Shown here: piece by piece, positions 25,740-34,143 of the stretch
Numbering within the stretch: position 1 is the stretch's first letter
Layout of the letters: the number at the start of each line of letters is the position of its first letter
Source: Bog-366 sp964501985
Lineage (GTDB): Bacteria; Acidobacteriota; Terriglobia; UBA7540
Length of the DNA: 51,241 nt
Direction: 5' to 3'
NCBI GenBank assembly: GCA_964501985.1
Contig: CAZCVY010000019.1
Span: 1 to 51,241, forward strand
The notes under the pieces: model-generated
Databases searched by the model: none
What the model was told of the DNA's origin: nothing
Seen by the model: the letters and a program-made list of their open reading frames with translations, nothing else
Translations under genes and position numbers: made by a program

Positions 25740-26714
25740 TCACGCCAAGCTGAGTAGCGCGCGGCGGACGAGGGTCTTGGTGAGCGGGACCTTGTAGCCG
25801 TTGTCCGCGAGAGGCATGTTGTTTTCGACCACCAAGTCTGCCACCTTGCGGGCTAGTGCCTCATCCAGTTTGGCGCCAAGGAGCGCCTGTTCGGCCCTGG
25901 CAGCGTGCCAAGGGGCAGGCGCCACGCCGGAGAGCGCGATCCGCGCGTGTGCCAACTTGCCGTTCTCAAAACTCACGACGGCCGCGACTCCTGCCAGCGA
26001 GAAATCGAACGAAGGTTTTTCCTTGAACTTGATGTACGTGCTGCGCGTTCCGGGACGTGGGGCGGGCACACGAATCTCCGCCAGGATTTCCCCGGGCTCC
26101 AGGGTCAGTCCGTACCCCAGTTTTTCCCCAGGCAAGCAATAGAGGGATTCGAGCGTCGCGGTGCGCTCCCCCTTGGGCCCAACCAGGCGAACCGTGGCGT
26201 CAAAGGCCATCAGCGCGGGCGCGACGTCCGAAGGGTGCGCGAAGTAGCACGGGCCGCCGCCCAGGATCGCGTGGTAGCGGCTCTCCCCGGCCTCGCCAAA
26301 GCACGTTGTCCCGCCTTTTTGCAGGCACACGTAGTCCCGATGGCGGAAATACCAGCAGCGGGGCCGCTGGCAGAGGTTTCCACCCACGGTGCCGGCGTTG
26401 CGGATTTGCACCGAGCCCACCGACTTCGCGGCTTCTGCGACAGCGCGGTATTTCGCTTGGACGTTGAGATTCTCACCTAGCTCCGAGAGCGTCACCAGTG
26501 GGCCCAAGCTCAGACCGCCGGCAGTTTCCCGCAAGCTGGCAAGCCCCGGAACCGATTGCAAGCTCACCACACGGTCCGGCGAATCAATGCGCTTCTTCAT
26601 GCGCCCGAGAAGGTCCATGCCCCCCGCCAGAATTTCCGTCCGCTCCGGGTCGGCGCCCAAAAGATCAACTGCCTGCTCGAGGCTGGACGGGTTAAAGAGG
26701 ACAAATTGTTTCAT
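25740..26714 (-). CDS. Aldehyde/xanthine dehydrogenase FAD subunit with extra [4Fe-4S] motif (PaoB-like)
   Basis: A 324-residue FAD-binding subunit that passes electrons from the iron-sulfur subunit to its acceptor. The FAD signatures ILAGGMDLLGRMK (residues 28-40) and IRNAGTVGGNL (104-114) are present, with the CO-dehydrogenase-flavoprotein C-terminal domain from about 215. A Cys-rich insertion follows GGNL: Cys115, Cys120, Cys130 and Cys138 (NLCQRPRC...C.......C). E. coli PaoB carries a [4Fe-4S] cluster in the equivalent insertion, so one is predicted here. The gene starts one base after the molybdenum subunit stop, so it is cotranscribed. Confidence 0.88.
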   Translation of the reverse strand: MKQFVLFNPSSLEQAVDLLGADPERTEILAGGMDLLGRMKKRIDSPDRVVSLQSVPGLASLRETAGGLSLGPLVTLSELGENLNVQAKYRAVAEAAKSVGSVQIRNAGTVGGNLCQRPRCWYFRHRDYVCLQKGGTTCFGEAGESRYHAILGGGPCYFAHPSDVAPALMAFDATVRLVGPKGERTATLESLYCLPGEKLGYGLTLEPGEILAEIRVPAPRPGTRSTYIKFKEKPSFDFSLAGVAAVVSFENGKLAHARIALSGVAPAPWHAARAEQALLGAKLDEALARKVADLVVENNMPLADNGYKVPLTKTLVRRALLSLA

Positions 26715-26715
26715 T

Positions 26716-29082
26716 TCACGCCTCCTTCTTTTGGGCGAGAGCGCTCAGGATGCGGTCCGGGGTCAGCGGAAGTTCGTAGATGCGAATTCCCAACGCGTGG
26801 GCAACGGCGTTGGCCACCGCCGCCGCCGTCGGCACGGTGCAGGGCTCGCCAATGCCCTTCCCGCCGACGTTGTTTCCCGGATTGATGGGCTCGACGATGA
26901 CGGTCTCGATTTCGGGCAATTCGTCAGGCCCGATCATCTTGTAATCTTCCAGGTTGGGGTTGATCACGCGCCCTTCGGGCCTGTCCATGGTTCTCCGCTC
27001 GAGCAGCGCGTAGCCCAAACCCATGATGACGCCGCCGTTCACCTGGCTTTCGAAGGTAGTGCGATTGATGACGCGCCCGGCCTCGTGTACGGCCACAACC
27101 TTGATGACGCGCACCAAGCCGGTTTCGGTGTCCACCTCGACTTCGGCAAACTGAGCGCCCCAGAGCGGCAAGTCGCCGTAAGGGGCAACATTGGGAAGCC
27201 GCTCGCCGCGGGCGGAAATCGGCGCTGCAAGCTTGGCGGCGGCTTCCTTCCAAGTGAGCGCCCGGTCCGGCTGGCCGCGGACGGAAATCCTGCCGTCGTC
27301 GCAAACCAGGTCTTCGGGCTTGGCGCCCAAGGCCGGGGCGACCTTCTGGAAGAGATCCTGGCGAGCGCTCGCCGCAGCCAAACGGATTGCGGGGGCGATG
27401 GAGAGCGCCGTCACGCTGCCGCCGCTATCGGGCCCGATTAGCTCCAGGCTGGTGTCGCCGATATTCACAGTTACCGCTTCGAGCGGCACGGCCAGTTCCT
27501 CCGCCGTCACCATCGCCACCAGGGTTCGCGTGCCCACACCCAGGTCCTGCACCGCCATGGCGGATTCCACCGAACCGTCGGGCGAGATGGTGACGCGGCT
27601 CGTCGCCGGTGGCCCGGCGCCGTTTCCCCACACCGCCGTGCCCATGCCGATCCCGCGCTTGACCGGGGAATCGGACTTTGGGCCCATTTCCGCGCGCTGG
27701 CTCCAGCCGATCTTTTCCGCCCCCACCTGGTACATTTCGTCCAGCGCCAGAAGCGGCAAATCGACGAAATTCTTGCGGCGGAGTTCGAGAGGGTCCATTT
27801 TCAGTTCGAGCGCCAATTCGTCCATGGCCGACTCGATGGCAAAGGAACCCTGCGGAAAGCCCGGCGCCCGCATGGCCATGCCTGTGCCCGCGTTGGTGTA
27901 TACATCGCTGTCCTCAAGGCGGAGGCTTGGACACTTATAAACCGTCGACATCATGCCCGTGACCGAGGCGTCGCGGCCCACCCCCGCCGTCCCGTAAGCG
28001 CGGCAATGCAAAGCGGTTAGCGTACCGTCGCGCTTTGCGCCCAGCTTGATCCACATACTGGCGTTGGGACGATTGCCAGCCGCCTGGCTCTCCTCATGGC
28101 GATCATAGGCGAGCTTTACAGGCGCTCCGGCCCGCTGGGCCATGAGGGCGGCCAGTGCGCCGTAGTTCTGCATCCCAAATTTGCTGCCGAACCCTCCCCC
28201 CATGTGCCGGGCTATGACGCGGATTTGCGGTTTATCCATTTTGAAGGTCTTGGCGAGGTCGTCGCGGAAACCGTTCACGCCCTGCGTCGAGGCCCACACT
28301 GTCAGCTTCTTACCCTCCCACTTGGCCACTGCCGCGTGGGGCTCCGCTGAATTGTGGAGCAGCACGGGAACGCGAAGCGTGCGCTCGATAACGACGTCCG
28401 CCTGCTTGAATCCCTTCTCGATGTCGCCGACGGAATGCGGATCGCCCGGTACCACGTTGCTGGCGGCCTCCTTGTGAACGCGCGGTGCGTCGGGCCCGCG
28501 AGCTTCCTCATGATCGACCACGTGCGGCAGGCGGCGGTACTTCACTTCGATCAACTCCAGCGCGTCTTCGGCAATGGCCTCGGTTTCCGCAGCCACCACC
28601 GCCACTTCTTCGCCTTCCGCGATCACGTCGCGATCCTGGGGTTCCAGAACGCGGGCGTCGGATACCACGTCCAGCAGCGAGCTCGAGGCATCAAACCCGG
28701 ACCCTTTGGCAATCAGTACAACCGCTTTCACTCCGGGGAGGGCCGCGGCCCGCGAGGCGTCAATCCGCTCCACCCGCGCATGAGCATAGGGGCTGCGCAG
28801 AACCTTGGCGTAAAGCAAACCGGGCAGGTCTGCGGGGGTGTAGTCGAGGGTGTACTTGGCTTGGCCCGTGACCTTCTCCGGACCTTCGATACGGGGCACG
28901 CCTTTGCCCACGATCTTCAGATTGGCGTCCAGGTCCCACACGGGCAATTCATTCTCAGGGACCTCGATCTCAACCACCTGGGGATGTTGGGCCAAGCCCA
29001 CTTTGGCCTTGAGCCTTTTCTTCTTGGCCTGCTTCTCCTCGGGAGATCTGGCGGCTCTTCCGGCGCGACCGATTGGATACAT
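26716..29082 (-). CDS. Molybdopterin-binding subunit of a xanthine-oxidase-family aldehyde oxidoreductase (PaoC-like)
   Basis: A 788-residue catalytic subunit. The ATG at 29082 has a strong AGGAGGT ribosome-binding site. A charged Lys-rich N-terminus of about 45 residues precedes the first aldehyde-oxidase domain (GKGVPRIEGPEKVTGQAKYTLD). The cofactor-binding motif MGGGFGSK is at residues 294-301, and the catalytic Glu of GKGIGEPC is residue 746. It catalyses hydroxylation of aldehydes or N-heterocycles in this family; the substrate cannot be told. It lies between the [2Fe-2S] and FAD genes. No signal peptide is seen, so export would depend on the Tat signal of the small subunit, as in E. coli PaoABC. 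Confidence 0.9.
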   Translation of the reverse strand: MYPIGRAGRAARSPEEKQAKKKRLKAKVGLAQHPQVVEIEVPENELPVWDLDANLKIVGKGVPRIEGPEKVTGQAKYTLDYTPADLPGLLYAKVLRSPYAHARVERIDASRAAALPGVKAVVLIAKGSGFDASSSLLDVVSDARVLEPQDRDVIAEGEEVAVVAAETEAIAEDALELIEVKYRRLPHVVDHEEARGPDAPRVHKEAASNVVPGDPHSVGDIEKGFKQADVVIERTLRVPVLLHNSAEPHAAVAKWEGKKLTVWASTQGVNGFRDDLAKTFKMDKPQIRVIARHMGGGFGSKFGMQNYGALAALMAQRAGAPVKLAYDRHEESQAAGNRPNASMWIKLGAKRDGTLTALHCRAYGTAGVGRDASVTGMMSTVYKCPSLRLEDSDVYTNAGTGMAMRAPGFPQGSFAIESAMDELALELKMDPLELRRKNFVDLPLLALDEMYQVGAEKIGWSQRAEMGPKSDSPVKRGIGMGTAVWGNGAGPPATSRVTISPDGSVESAMAVQDLGVGTRTLVAMVTAEELAVPLEAVTVNIGDTSLELIGPDSGGSVTALSIAPAIRLAAASARQDLFQKVAPALGAKPEDLVCDDGRISVRGQPDRALTWKEAAAKLAAPISARGERLPNVAPYGDLPLWGAQFAEVEVDTETGLVRVIKVVAVHEAGRVINRTTFESQVNGGVIMGLGYALLERRTMDRPEGRVINPNLEDYKMIGPDELPEIETVIVEPINPGNNVGGKGIGEPCTVPTAAAVANAVAHALGIRIYELPLTPDRILSALAQKKEA

Positions 29083-29116
29083 TGTCGTACCTCCTGCGAA
29101 TCCCTACTCCTGCCTT

Positions 29117-29170
29117 TGTGCCACGGGCGTCCCGCCCGTGCTCAGTCATGGCCAAAATGGCCATGGCACA
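29117..29170. repeat. Cruciform-type palindromic repeat (nested hairpins)
   Basis: An outer stem TGTGCCA (29117-29123) / TGGCACA (29164-29170) encloses two hairpins, ACGGGCG/CGCCCGT and CATGGCCA/TGGCCATG. It lies between the [2Fe-2S] and molybdenum subunit genes. A related TGGCACAGGCA-type hairpin recurs at 34072. Confidence 0.75.
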
Positions 29171-29174
29171 ACAG

Positions 29175-29789
29175 CTACCCTCTGGCCACAGCGTTGGCAG
29201 CCTTCAGAATCTTGGGGAGCGCCCCGCAACGGCAATAGTTGCCGGCGATCGCCGTCCGGATTTGCGCCGACGTTGCGCGCGGATGTTGGTCGAGCAACGC
29301 TTTCAGCGACATGATCATGCCGGGAGTGCAAAAACCGCACTGGAGCGCGTCGTGTTCGACAAAAGCCCTCTGCAACCGCGCCAGCACCTTGCCCTTGGCG
29401 AGGCCCTCGATGGTGACGATCCTCTTCCCCTGGGCATTCACCGCGAGCGTCATGCACGAGCAGACGGCGCGCCCGTCCATCAGCACTGTGCATGCGCCAC
29501 ACTCACCGTGGTCGCACGTGCGCTTGGTTCCGGTCAGGTTCAGCCGGTCGCGCAGAGCTTCCACCAGCGTCAAGCGAGGCTCCACCTTTAGGAAATGATC
29601 CCTGCCGTTCACGTTCAATCTAACCTCCACCGAGCCCGGCCCTAGTGGCTGAGCTCCGGTAGTTGACGCCTGGGCGCGACGGGCAGGCTTCACCAACATG
29701 CTCACGGCCACCGCTCCGCCGGCCATTCCCGCGGTCTTCAGGAATCTCCTTCGAGAGAGCTTCTGCTTCCCTTTTTTGGTCTTCAACAT
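29175..29789 (-). CDS. [2Fe-2S] subunit of aldehyde oxidoreductase with Tat signal (PaoA-like)
   Basis: A 204-residue iron-sulfur subunit with a twin-arginine signal (SRRRFLKTAG, residues 12-21), so the complex should be exported folded to the periplasm. The plant-type ferredoxin cluster ligands are Cys92, Cys97, Cys100 and Cys112 (CDHGECGACTVL...C). The second cluster ligands are Cys151, Cys154, Cys186 and Cys188 (CGFCTPG...CRCG). It is the first gene of the minus-strand operon; the order here is small-Mo-FAD, whereas E. coli paoABC is small-FAD-Mo. No PaoD/XdhC-type maturation chaperone is present in the window. Confidence 0.92.
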   Translation of the reverse strand: MLKTKKGKQKLSRRRFLKTAGMAGGAVAVSMLVKPARRAQASTTGAQPLGPGSVEVRLNVNGRDHFLKVEPRLTLVEALRDRLNLTGTKRTCDHGECGACTVLMDGRAVCSCMTLAVNAQGKRIVTIEGLAKGKVLARLQRAFVEHDALQCGFCTPGMIMSLKALLDQHPRATSAQIRTAIAGNYCRCGALPKILKAANAVARG

Positions 29790-30072
29790 GGCGGTCTCCG
29801 AGGATCCGTCTCGATAGGGTTAACCCCCCGTTCGACACGGACTGGCGAGAAGTGGGAATTCGGGACAACTTGTCCCGTGGGTGAAAGTCCCGATGCGCGG
29901 ACCCATACGCCTTCGGTTGAGCAAGCATCCTGCCAAGAGCTCATCCACGACACGCAACCGCGAAGAACGTCGCTCGAATGCTTTTGCGCGAGGGAAACTC
30001 GCGGTGTATATTGGGTTTACCAAGGGACTGTAACGGGGAAAATCCGGTCAACTCCATATCTAGAGGTCATCA

Positions 30073-31281
30073 ATGTCGACGGTCAAGGGTCTTCTCGCAA
30101 CCATGCTCGCCGTTGCGACACTCTTCGGATGTTCAGGAGCGCAGCAGAAATTGGACGCGAGCGCAAAGGAGGCTGCGAACATGTCTTCGTCGAGCGGCAC
30201 GCGCGTGGAGTACATCACCGATCCTTCCATGAACAACATGAACGCGGTCGCGGTGACGATTCCGGAGAAGTGGCACTTTCAAGGTGTGCTGTTCCAAGGC
30301 GGCAGCCTCCCCAGCCTGCCGTTTTTTGTGTTCCGCGCGTCGAGCCCGGATGGTCTGAGCTTCGGAGAGCGGCTGCCGCGCCTCGGTTGGATCTGGGGCA
30401 GTGGGCCGAAAATGCCGCGCAAGGAGCCAAACTATTTACAGGTCCAGGGCCCCATGAGCGCGCAGGACTTTCTGAAGTACCTTGCCGGGACTCTGAAGGT
30501 CGAGTACGTCGAGGACGTGCCGTTCCCGGCGGACCAGGTCGCGGCGCGGCAGAAATCGGCGCAGGCCGGCGACAAGGACTATAACTTCTTCAAGGTTACG
30601 AATACACCGGACCAGGCTTCCGCCATCGTCCGCTACCAGAATGGCACGTTCACCATGAAGGGATTTTTGGAAACGGCGGTGGATTGCCGCCAGACGGATT
30701 GGCGGCCGACGCGAGTGTTGGGGCCTTCGACCGTCCACCAATGCGATGCGACCGTATGGTACCTGGTGGCGCCCGAAGACCAGTACGAGTCAGTCAAAGG
30801 AATGTGGGACACACCAGGGTTGGGCGGCAAAATCATCCCCGAGTGGAATCATGCGATGCTGGTGCGAATTCAACAGTGGGGTCAGATGGTGCGCCAGCAA
30901 CAGAACCAGATGATGATGACGCAACTCCACGCCCAACAGGCGCAGTTTGAGCACGACCAGGCCGTGCGGCAACAAATGCATGAGGAATTCATGGCGACCC
31001 TGCAGCGAGGAACCGACCTTTCGATGGCGCGCGCCCGAGCGAGCATGAACGCACAATCCACGGCGGCTTCCGACTGGGTGGATTATGCTCTGAACCAGAG
31101 GACAGTGATGGATCCGTCCTCGGGACAACTCACCAAGGTCTCGAGCGCCTACTCGTACACTTGGAGGGACAGCACGGGAAAGTACGTGTACCAGACGACC
31201 GACCCCAACGCCAATCCCAACGGCGCGATGCCGGGGAGTTGGACCAAGCAGCAGGTGGTGCATGGCGATGGGACGCAGTAG
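30073..31281 (+). CDS. Hypothetical lipoprotein
   Basis: A 402-residue protein with a lipoprotein signal (LATMLAVATLFGC, lipobox Cys20). The body has a beta-rich region to about residue 250 and then a strongly Gln/Met-rich helical stretch (residues about 268-320: QQWGQMVRQQQNQMMMTQL and following), likely a long coiled coil. The C-terminal part contains a Trp/Tyr-rich YSYTWRDSTGKYVYQTTD motif. No family was recognised. The ATG has AGAGGT upstream. It is flanked by a divergent oxidoreductase operon and a convergent permease gene, so it appears to be a single-gene unit. Confidence 0.75.
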   Translation: MSTVKGLLATMLAVATLFGCSGAQQKLDASAKEAANMSSSSGTRVEYITDPSMNNMNAVAVTIPEKWHFQGVLFQGGSLPSLPFFVFRASSPDGLSFGERLPRLGWIWGSGPKMPRKEPNYLQVQGPMSAQDFLKYLAGTLKVEYVEDVPFPADQVAARQKSAQAGDKDYNFFKVTNTPDQASAIVRYQNGTFTMKGFLETAVDCRQTDWRPTRVLGPSTVHQCDATVWYLVAPEDQYESVKGMWDTPGLGGKIIPEWNHAMLVRIQQWGQMVRQQQNQMMMTQLHAQQAQFEHDQAVRQQMHEEFMATLQRGTDLSMARARASMNAQSTAASDWVDYALNQRTVMDPSSGQLTKVSSAYSYTWRDSTGKYVYQTTDPNANPNGAMPGSWTKQQVVHGDGTQ

Positions 31282-31318
31282 GGGACGCGGACTCGCCCTT
31301 GATAGGTACCGATCCGCC

Positions 31319-34054
31319 TTACTGGTGTCTCAGTGCGACCATGGGATGCACTTTCATGGCGCGGCGTGCGGGAATGTGGCAAGCAATGAGCGCGATAGCA
31401 GAGAGCACGATGCCCACGCATGCAAACGTGGCGGGGTCGTGCGCGCTGATGCCGAAAACGAACCCCGCCATGACTCGCGCCACCGCATAAGCCGCCAGCG
31501 ATCCGAGTAAGACTCCCGCCGCCACAAGAGTCAGGCCCTCGCCCAAGACCATCCTGCCGATGTCGCCCGGCCGGGCGCCCAGCGCCATGCGAATGCCGAT
31601 TTCGTGTGTGCGGCGGCTTGTCGAGTAGGATACGACGCCGTACAAGCCTACCAGCGAGAGAAGGAGTGCAAGCGATCCCATGACCGCGGCAAGAGCTGAA
31701 CCCAACCAGTAGTGCAGAAATCCCTTGGGGCTGTTCAGCGCTGCTTCCATCGTCTGGACTCCGAAGATGGGCAGGCCCGGAGCCAGATTGTGAATCCCCT
31801 GCTCGACTTCCCGGATCATGATCTCGGGATGCGCCGTCGTTCTAACCTGAAGGGTTATGAGCTGGCAATATTCTTGGTCCAGGGGCAGGTAAAAGTAGGG
31901 CGGCGTTTTTGCCGTGAGTTCCTGAACTTTGCTATCGCGGGCCACTCCCACTATCTGAATCCACGAGTGCGAGTCGCTCGACAATTTGAAGCGTTTTCCC
32001 ACGGGGTCTTCGTTCGGCCAGAATTCCCTCGCCATCGTTTGATTGACGACGGCCACTGCGGGTGCCGATTGGGTGTCAGTGTCTTCGAACCCTCGGCCTT
32101 CCATGATGGGAATCCCCGTGGTCTCAAAATATCCGGGAGAGACCGAATTGTTGAAGACTGAGGGACCGGCTTGGCCCGGCGGGGGAAGATGGCCCTCAAC
32201 ATAGACCCTCTCGTCTTGGGAGTATTCACTGGTGGGATATGTAAATGCCAGGCTGGCCGATTCGACGCCGGACAAGGCGCGGATGTGCGTCAGGAGATCC
32301 TTACTGAACTCCCGCGCTCGGTCGGGATCGTACCCCACTTCGTGAGGGTCCATTGAAACGTTGAGGAGGTGTGAGGCGTTGAAGCCTAGATTGACCCGTG
32401 TGGCTTGGTCGAGGCTGCGAATAAAAAGACCGGCGACCACCAGGAGCACCATGGTGCCGGCAAGTTGGCCGACGACCAGGGCATGGCGGAGATGAACGTG
32501 TCCCTCGGCGATGCTGCGCCCTCCTTCGCGGAGTGAATCGGCGGGAGCGGCGCGGGAGGCCCGAATGGCCGGCACCACACCCACCACGATTCCCGACAAG
32601 GCCGCGAAGTTCAGGGCCACGGCAAACACGCGCCAATCAAACGTGAAGTCAAGCGCGACGGGTACGCCCACCCCGAGGTGGATGGAACTCAGCATTCTGC
32701 TCGCTGTTCCTCCAATCACCAGCCCCCCAGCACCCCCCAGAAGGGCGAGGAGCAGGCTCTCCAGGATGACCTGGCGGATGAGCCGGCCGCGAGAGGCCCC
32801 GAGCGCCGCCCGCACAGCGACTTCGTGCGCGCGGGTTGTGGCTCGAACCAACAGAATGTTCGCCACGTTAAAGCAGGCAAGCACAAGGACCAGGCCCGCG
32901 AGTCCCAGGAACAAACCGATTGCTGCCCTTTCCATCTCGTAGGTGCGGCGGCTGGGGTTGAACAAGGAGTTTGCCGCTTCTCCCGGGTACGTCTCGATGA
33001 CCCCGCCTCGCCAGTCCTTGGGGTATTGCCAGGCCAGGCGGCTGGCAATCACATCCATCGAGGCCTGAGCCTGCCCAGCGCTCGCCCCCGGCGCCAAGCG
33101 TCCCATGATGTAAAGCGATCGTGACGTCCGGCTGTTAGCCCAACCTCGGTCGCGCCCCTCAATGCTGAACATGTTGATCGGCAGGTAAGCCTGCACGTCG
33201 ACGAGCGAAAGAAGCCCGCGAAATCCCTTGGGCGCTATGCCCACGACGGTGAAGGCTTGGCCATCCACCCGCACTTGCTTGCCAACAATGCTCGGATCAC
33301 CCCCAAAGCGTCCCCGCCAGTAGGTATACCCAAGCACCAGCACCGGGTCGGACCCCGGCACCGCTCCTTCGGTGGGCAACAGCAGTCTGCCCAGCGTCGG
33401 CTTCATGTTGAGAGCACTAAAATAGTTTCCGGTGACGAAGCTGGTGATGATTTGCTCTGCACGATTTCCCTGGTCCAGGCCGTCGAGGCCAATTCGGTAC
33501 GCAAACATCTGGGAGAAGCAGTTCTCCTGTTTGCGAAGATCCTCGAAATCGGGGTAGGAGAAATTGAACTGACTCAGATTATTATCCTGGTGAAAGGAAA
33601 GGCCCAGGAGCCGATCGGGGCTGGGCGCGGGCAAGCCTCGCTGAAACACAGCATTGACCACACTATAGAGCGCGGTGTTCGCACCGATGCCCAGCGCGAG
33701 CGTTGTTACCACGACCATCGTGAGGCCGGGGTTCTTCCGCAACATCCGCAGGCCGTAGCGGATGTCCTGCCAAAAGCCAGCAAGGAGAGTCTTGGCGCCT
33801 CCCCCACCGAGGACAACGGGCTCCCGTGACTCTTGCTGCTCGACCCTCTCTAACCCTCTGGCCAAAAGTTCCTCCTGGCTGATCTCTTCCAGGGCTAACC
33901 GGCGCGCGTCTCGGTCCGTTGCGCCGCCCACCATCAACTCGCGATAACGATCCTCCAAGTGTTGCGCGACTTCCTCAACGATTTCCGCCTCGCGAGTTGG
34001 GGGAAGCCTCAGCCTGGCGAGGCGACCGGCAATCTCCTGGTTCCAATCAGGCAT
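31319..34054 (-). CDS. Orphan MacB/FtsX-type permease (ADOP family), copy 1
   Basis: A 911-residue duplicated permease. The start at MPDWNQE (34054) is preferred over a frame start nine codons upstream because GGGGAGA lies before it and it matches the paralogue's start. The N-terminal 'permease prefix' (residues 1-75) is followed by TM1 (NPGLTMVVVTTLALGIGANTALYSVV), a MacB-type periplasmic domain, three TM helices with an FtsX motif (ARAALGASRGRLIRQVILESL-like), and a second copy of the same unit ending MALGARPGDIGRMVLGEGL. There is no ATPase gene nearby. Family members are frequent in Acidobacteriota and have no established substrate. It lies downstream of copy 2 in one operon, separated by two REP-like hairpins. 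Confidence 0.9.
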   Translation of the reverse strand: MPDWNQEIAGRLARLRLPPTREAEIVEEVAQHLEDRYRELMVGGATDRDARRLALEEISQEELLARGLERVEQQESREPVVLGGGGAKTLLAGFWQDIRYGLRMLRKNPGLTMVVVTTLALGIGANTALYSVVNAVFQRGLPAPSPDRLLGLSFHQDNNLSQFNFSYPDFEDLRKQENCFSQMFAYRIGLDGLDQGNRAEQIITSFVTGNYFSALNMKPTLGRLLLPTEGAVPGSDPVLVLGYTYWRGRFGGDPSIVGKQVRVDGQAFTVVGIAPKGFRGLLSLVDVQAYLPINMFSIEGRDRGWANSRTSRSLYIMGRLAPGASAGQAQASMDVIASRLAWQYPKDWRGGVIETYPGEAANSLFNPSRRTYEMERAAIGLFLGLAGLVLVLACFNVANILLVRATTRAHEVAVRAALGASRGRLIRQVILESLLLALLGGAGGLVIGGTASRMLSSIHLGVGVPVALDFTFDWRVFAVALNFAALSGIVVGVVPAIRASRAAPADSLREGGRSIAEGHVHLRHALVVGQLAGTMVLLVVAGLFIRSLDQATRVNLGFNASHLLNVSMDPHEVGYDPDRAREFSKDLLTHIRALSGVESASLAFTYPTSEYSQDERVYVEGHLPPPGQAGPSVFNNSVSPGYFETTGIPIMEGRGFEDTDTQSAPAVAVVNQTMAREFWPNEDPVGKRFKLSSDSHSWIQIVGVARDSKVQELTAKTPPYFYLPLDQEYCQLITLQVRTTAHPEIMIREVEQGIHNLAPGLPIFGVQTMEAALNSPKGFLHYWLGSALAAVMGSLALLLSLVGLYGVVSYSTSRRTHEIGIRMALGARPGDIGRMVLGEGLTLVAAGVLLGSLAAYAVARVMAGFVFGISAHDPATFACVGIVLSAIALIACHIPARRAMKVHPMVALRHQ

Positions 34055-34071
34055 CTTGAATCTCCCCGGTG

Positions 34072-34137
34072 GCACAGGCACTCTTGCCTGTGCTCAATGA
34101 ACTGCCCGGACACCGGCAGGAGTGCCCGTGTCACTTA
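34072..34137. repeat. Paired hairpins between the two permease genes
   Basis: GCACAGGCA/TGCCTGTGC (34072-34093) forms a perfect 9-bp stem. A second imperfect stem, GACACCGGCA with TGCCCGTGTC, follows at about 34110-34137. They belong to the same REP-like family as 29117-29170. Confidence 0.7.
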
Positions 34138-34143
34138 GCAACG

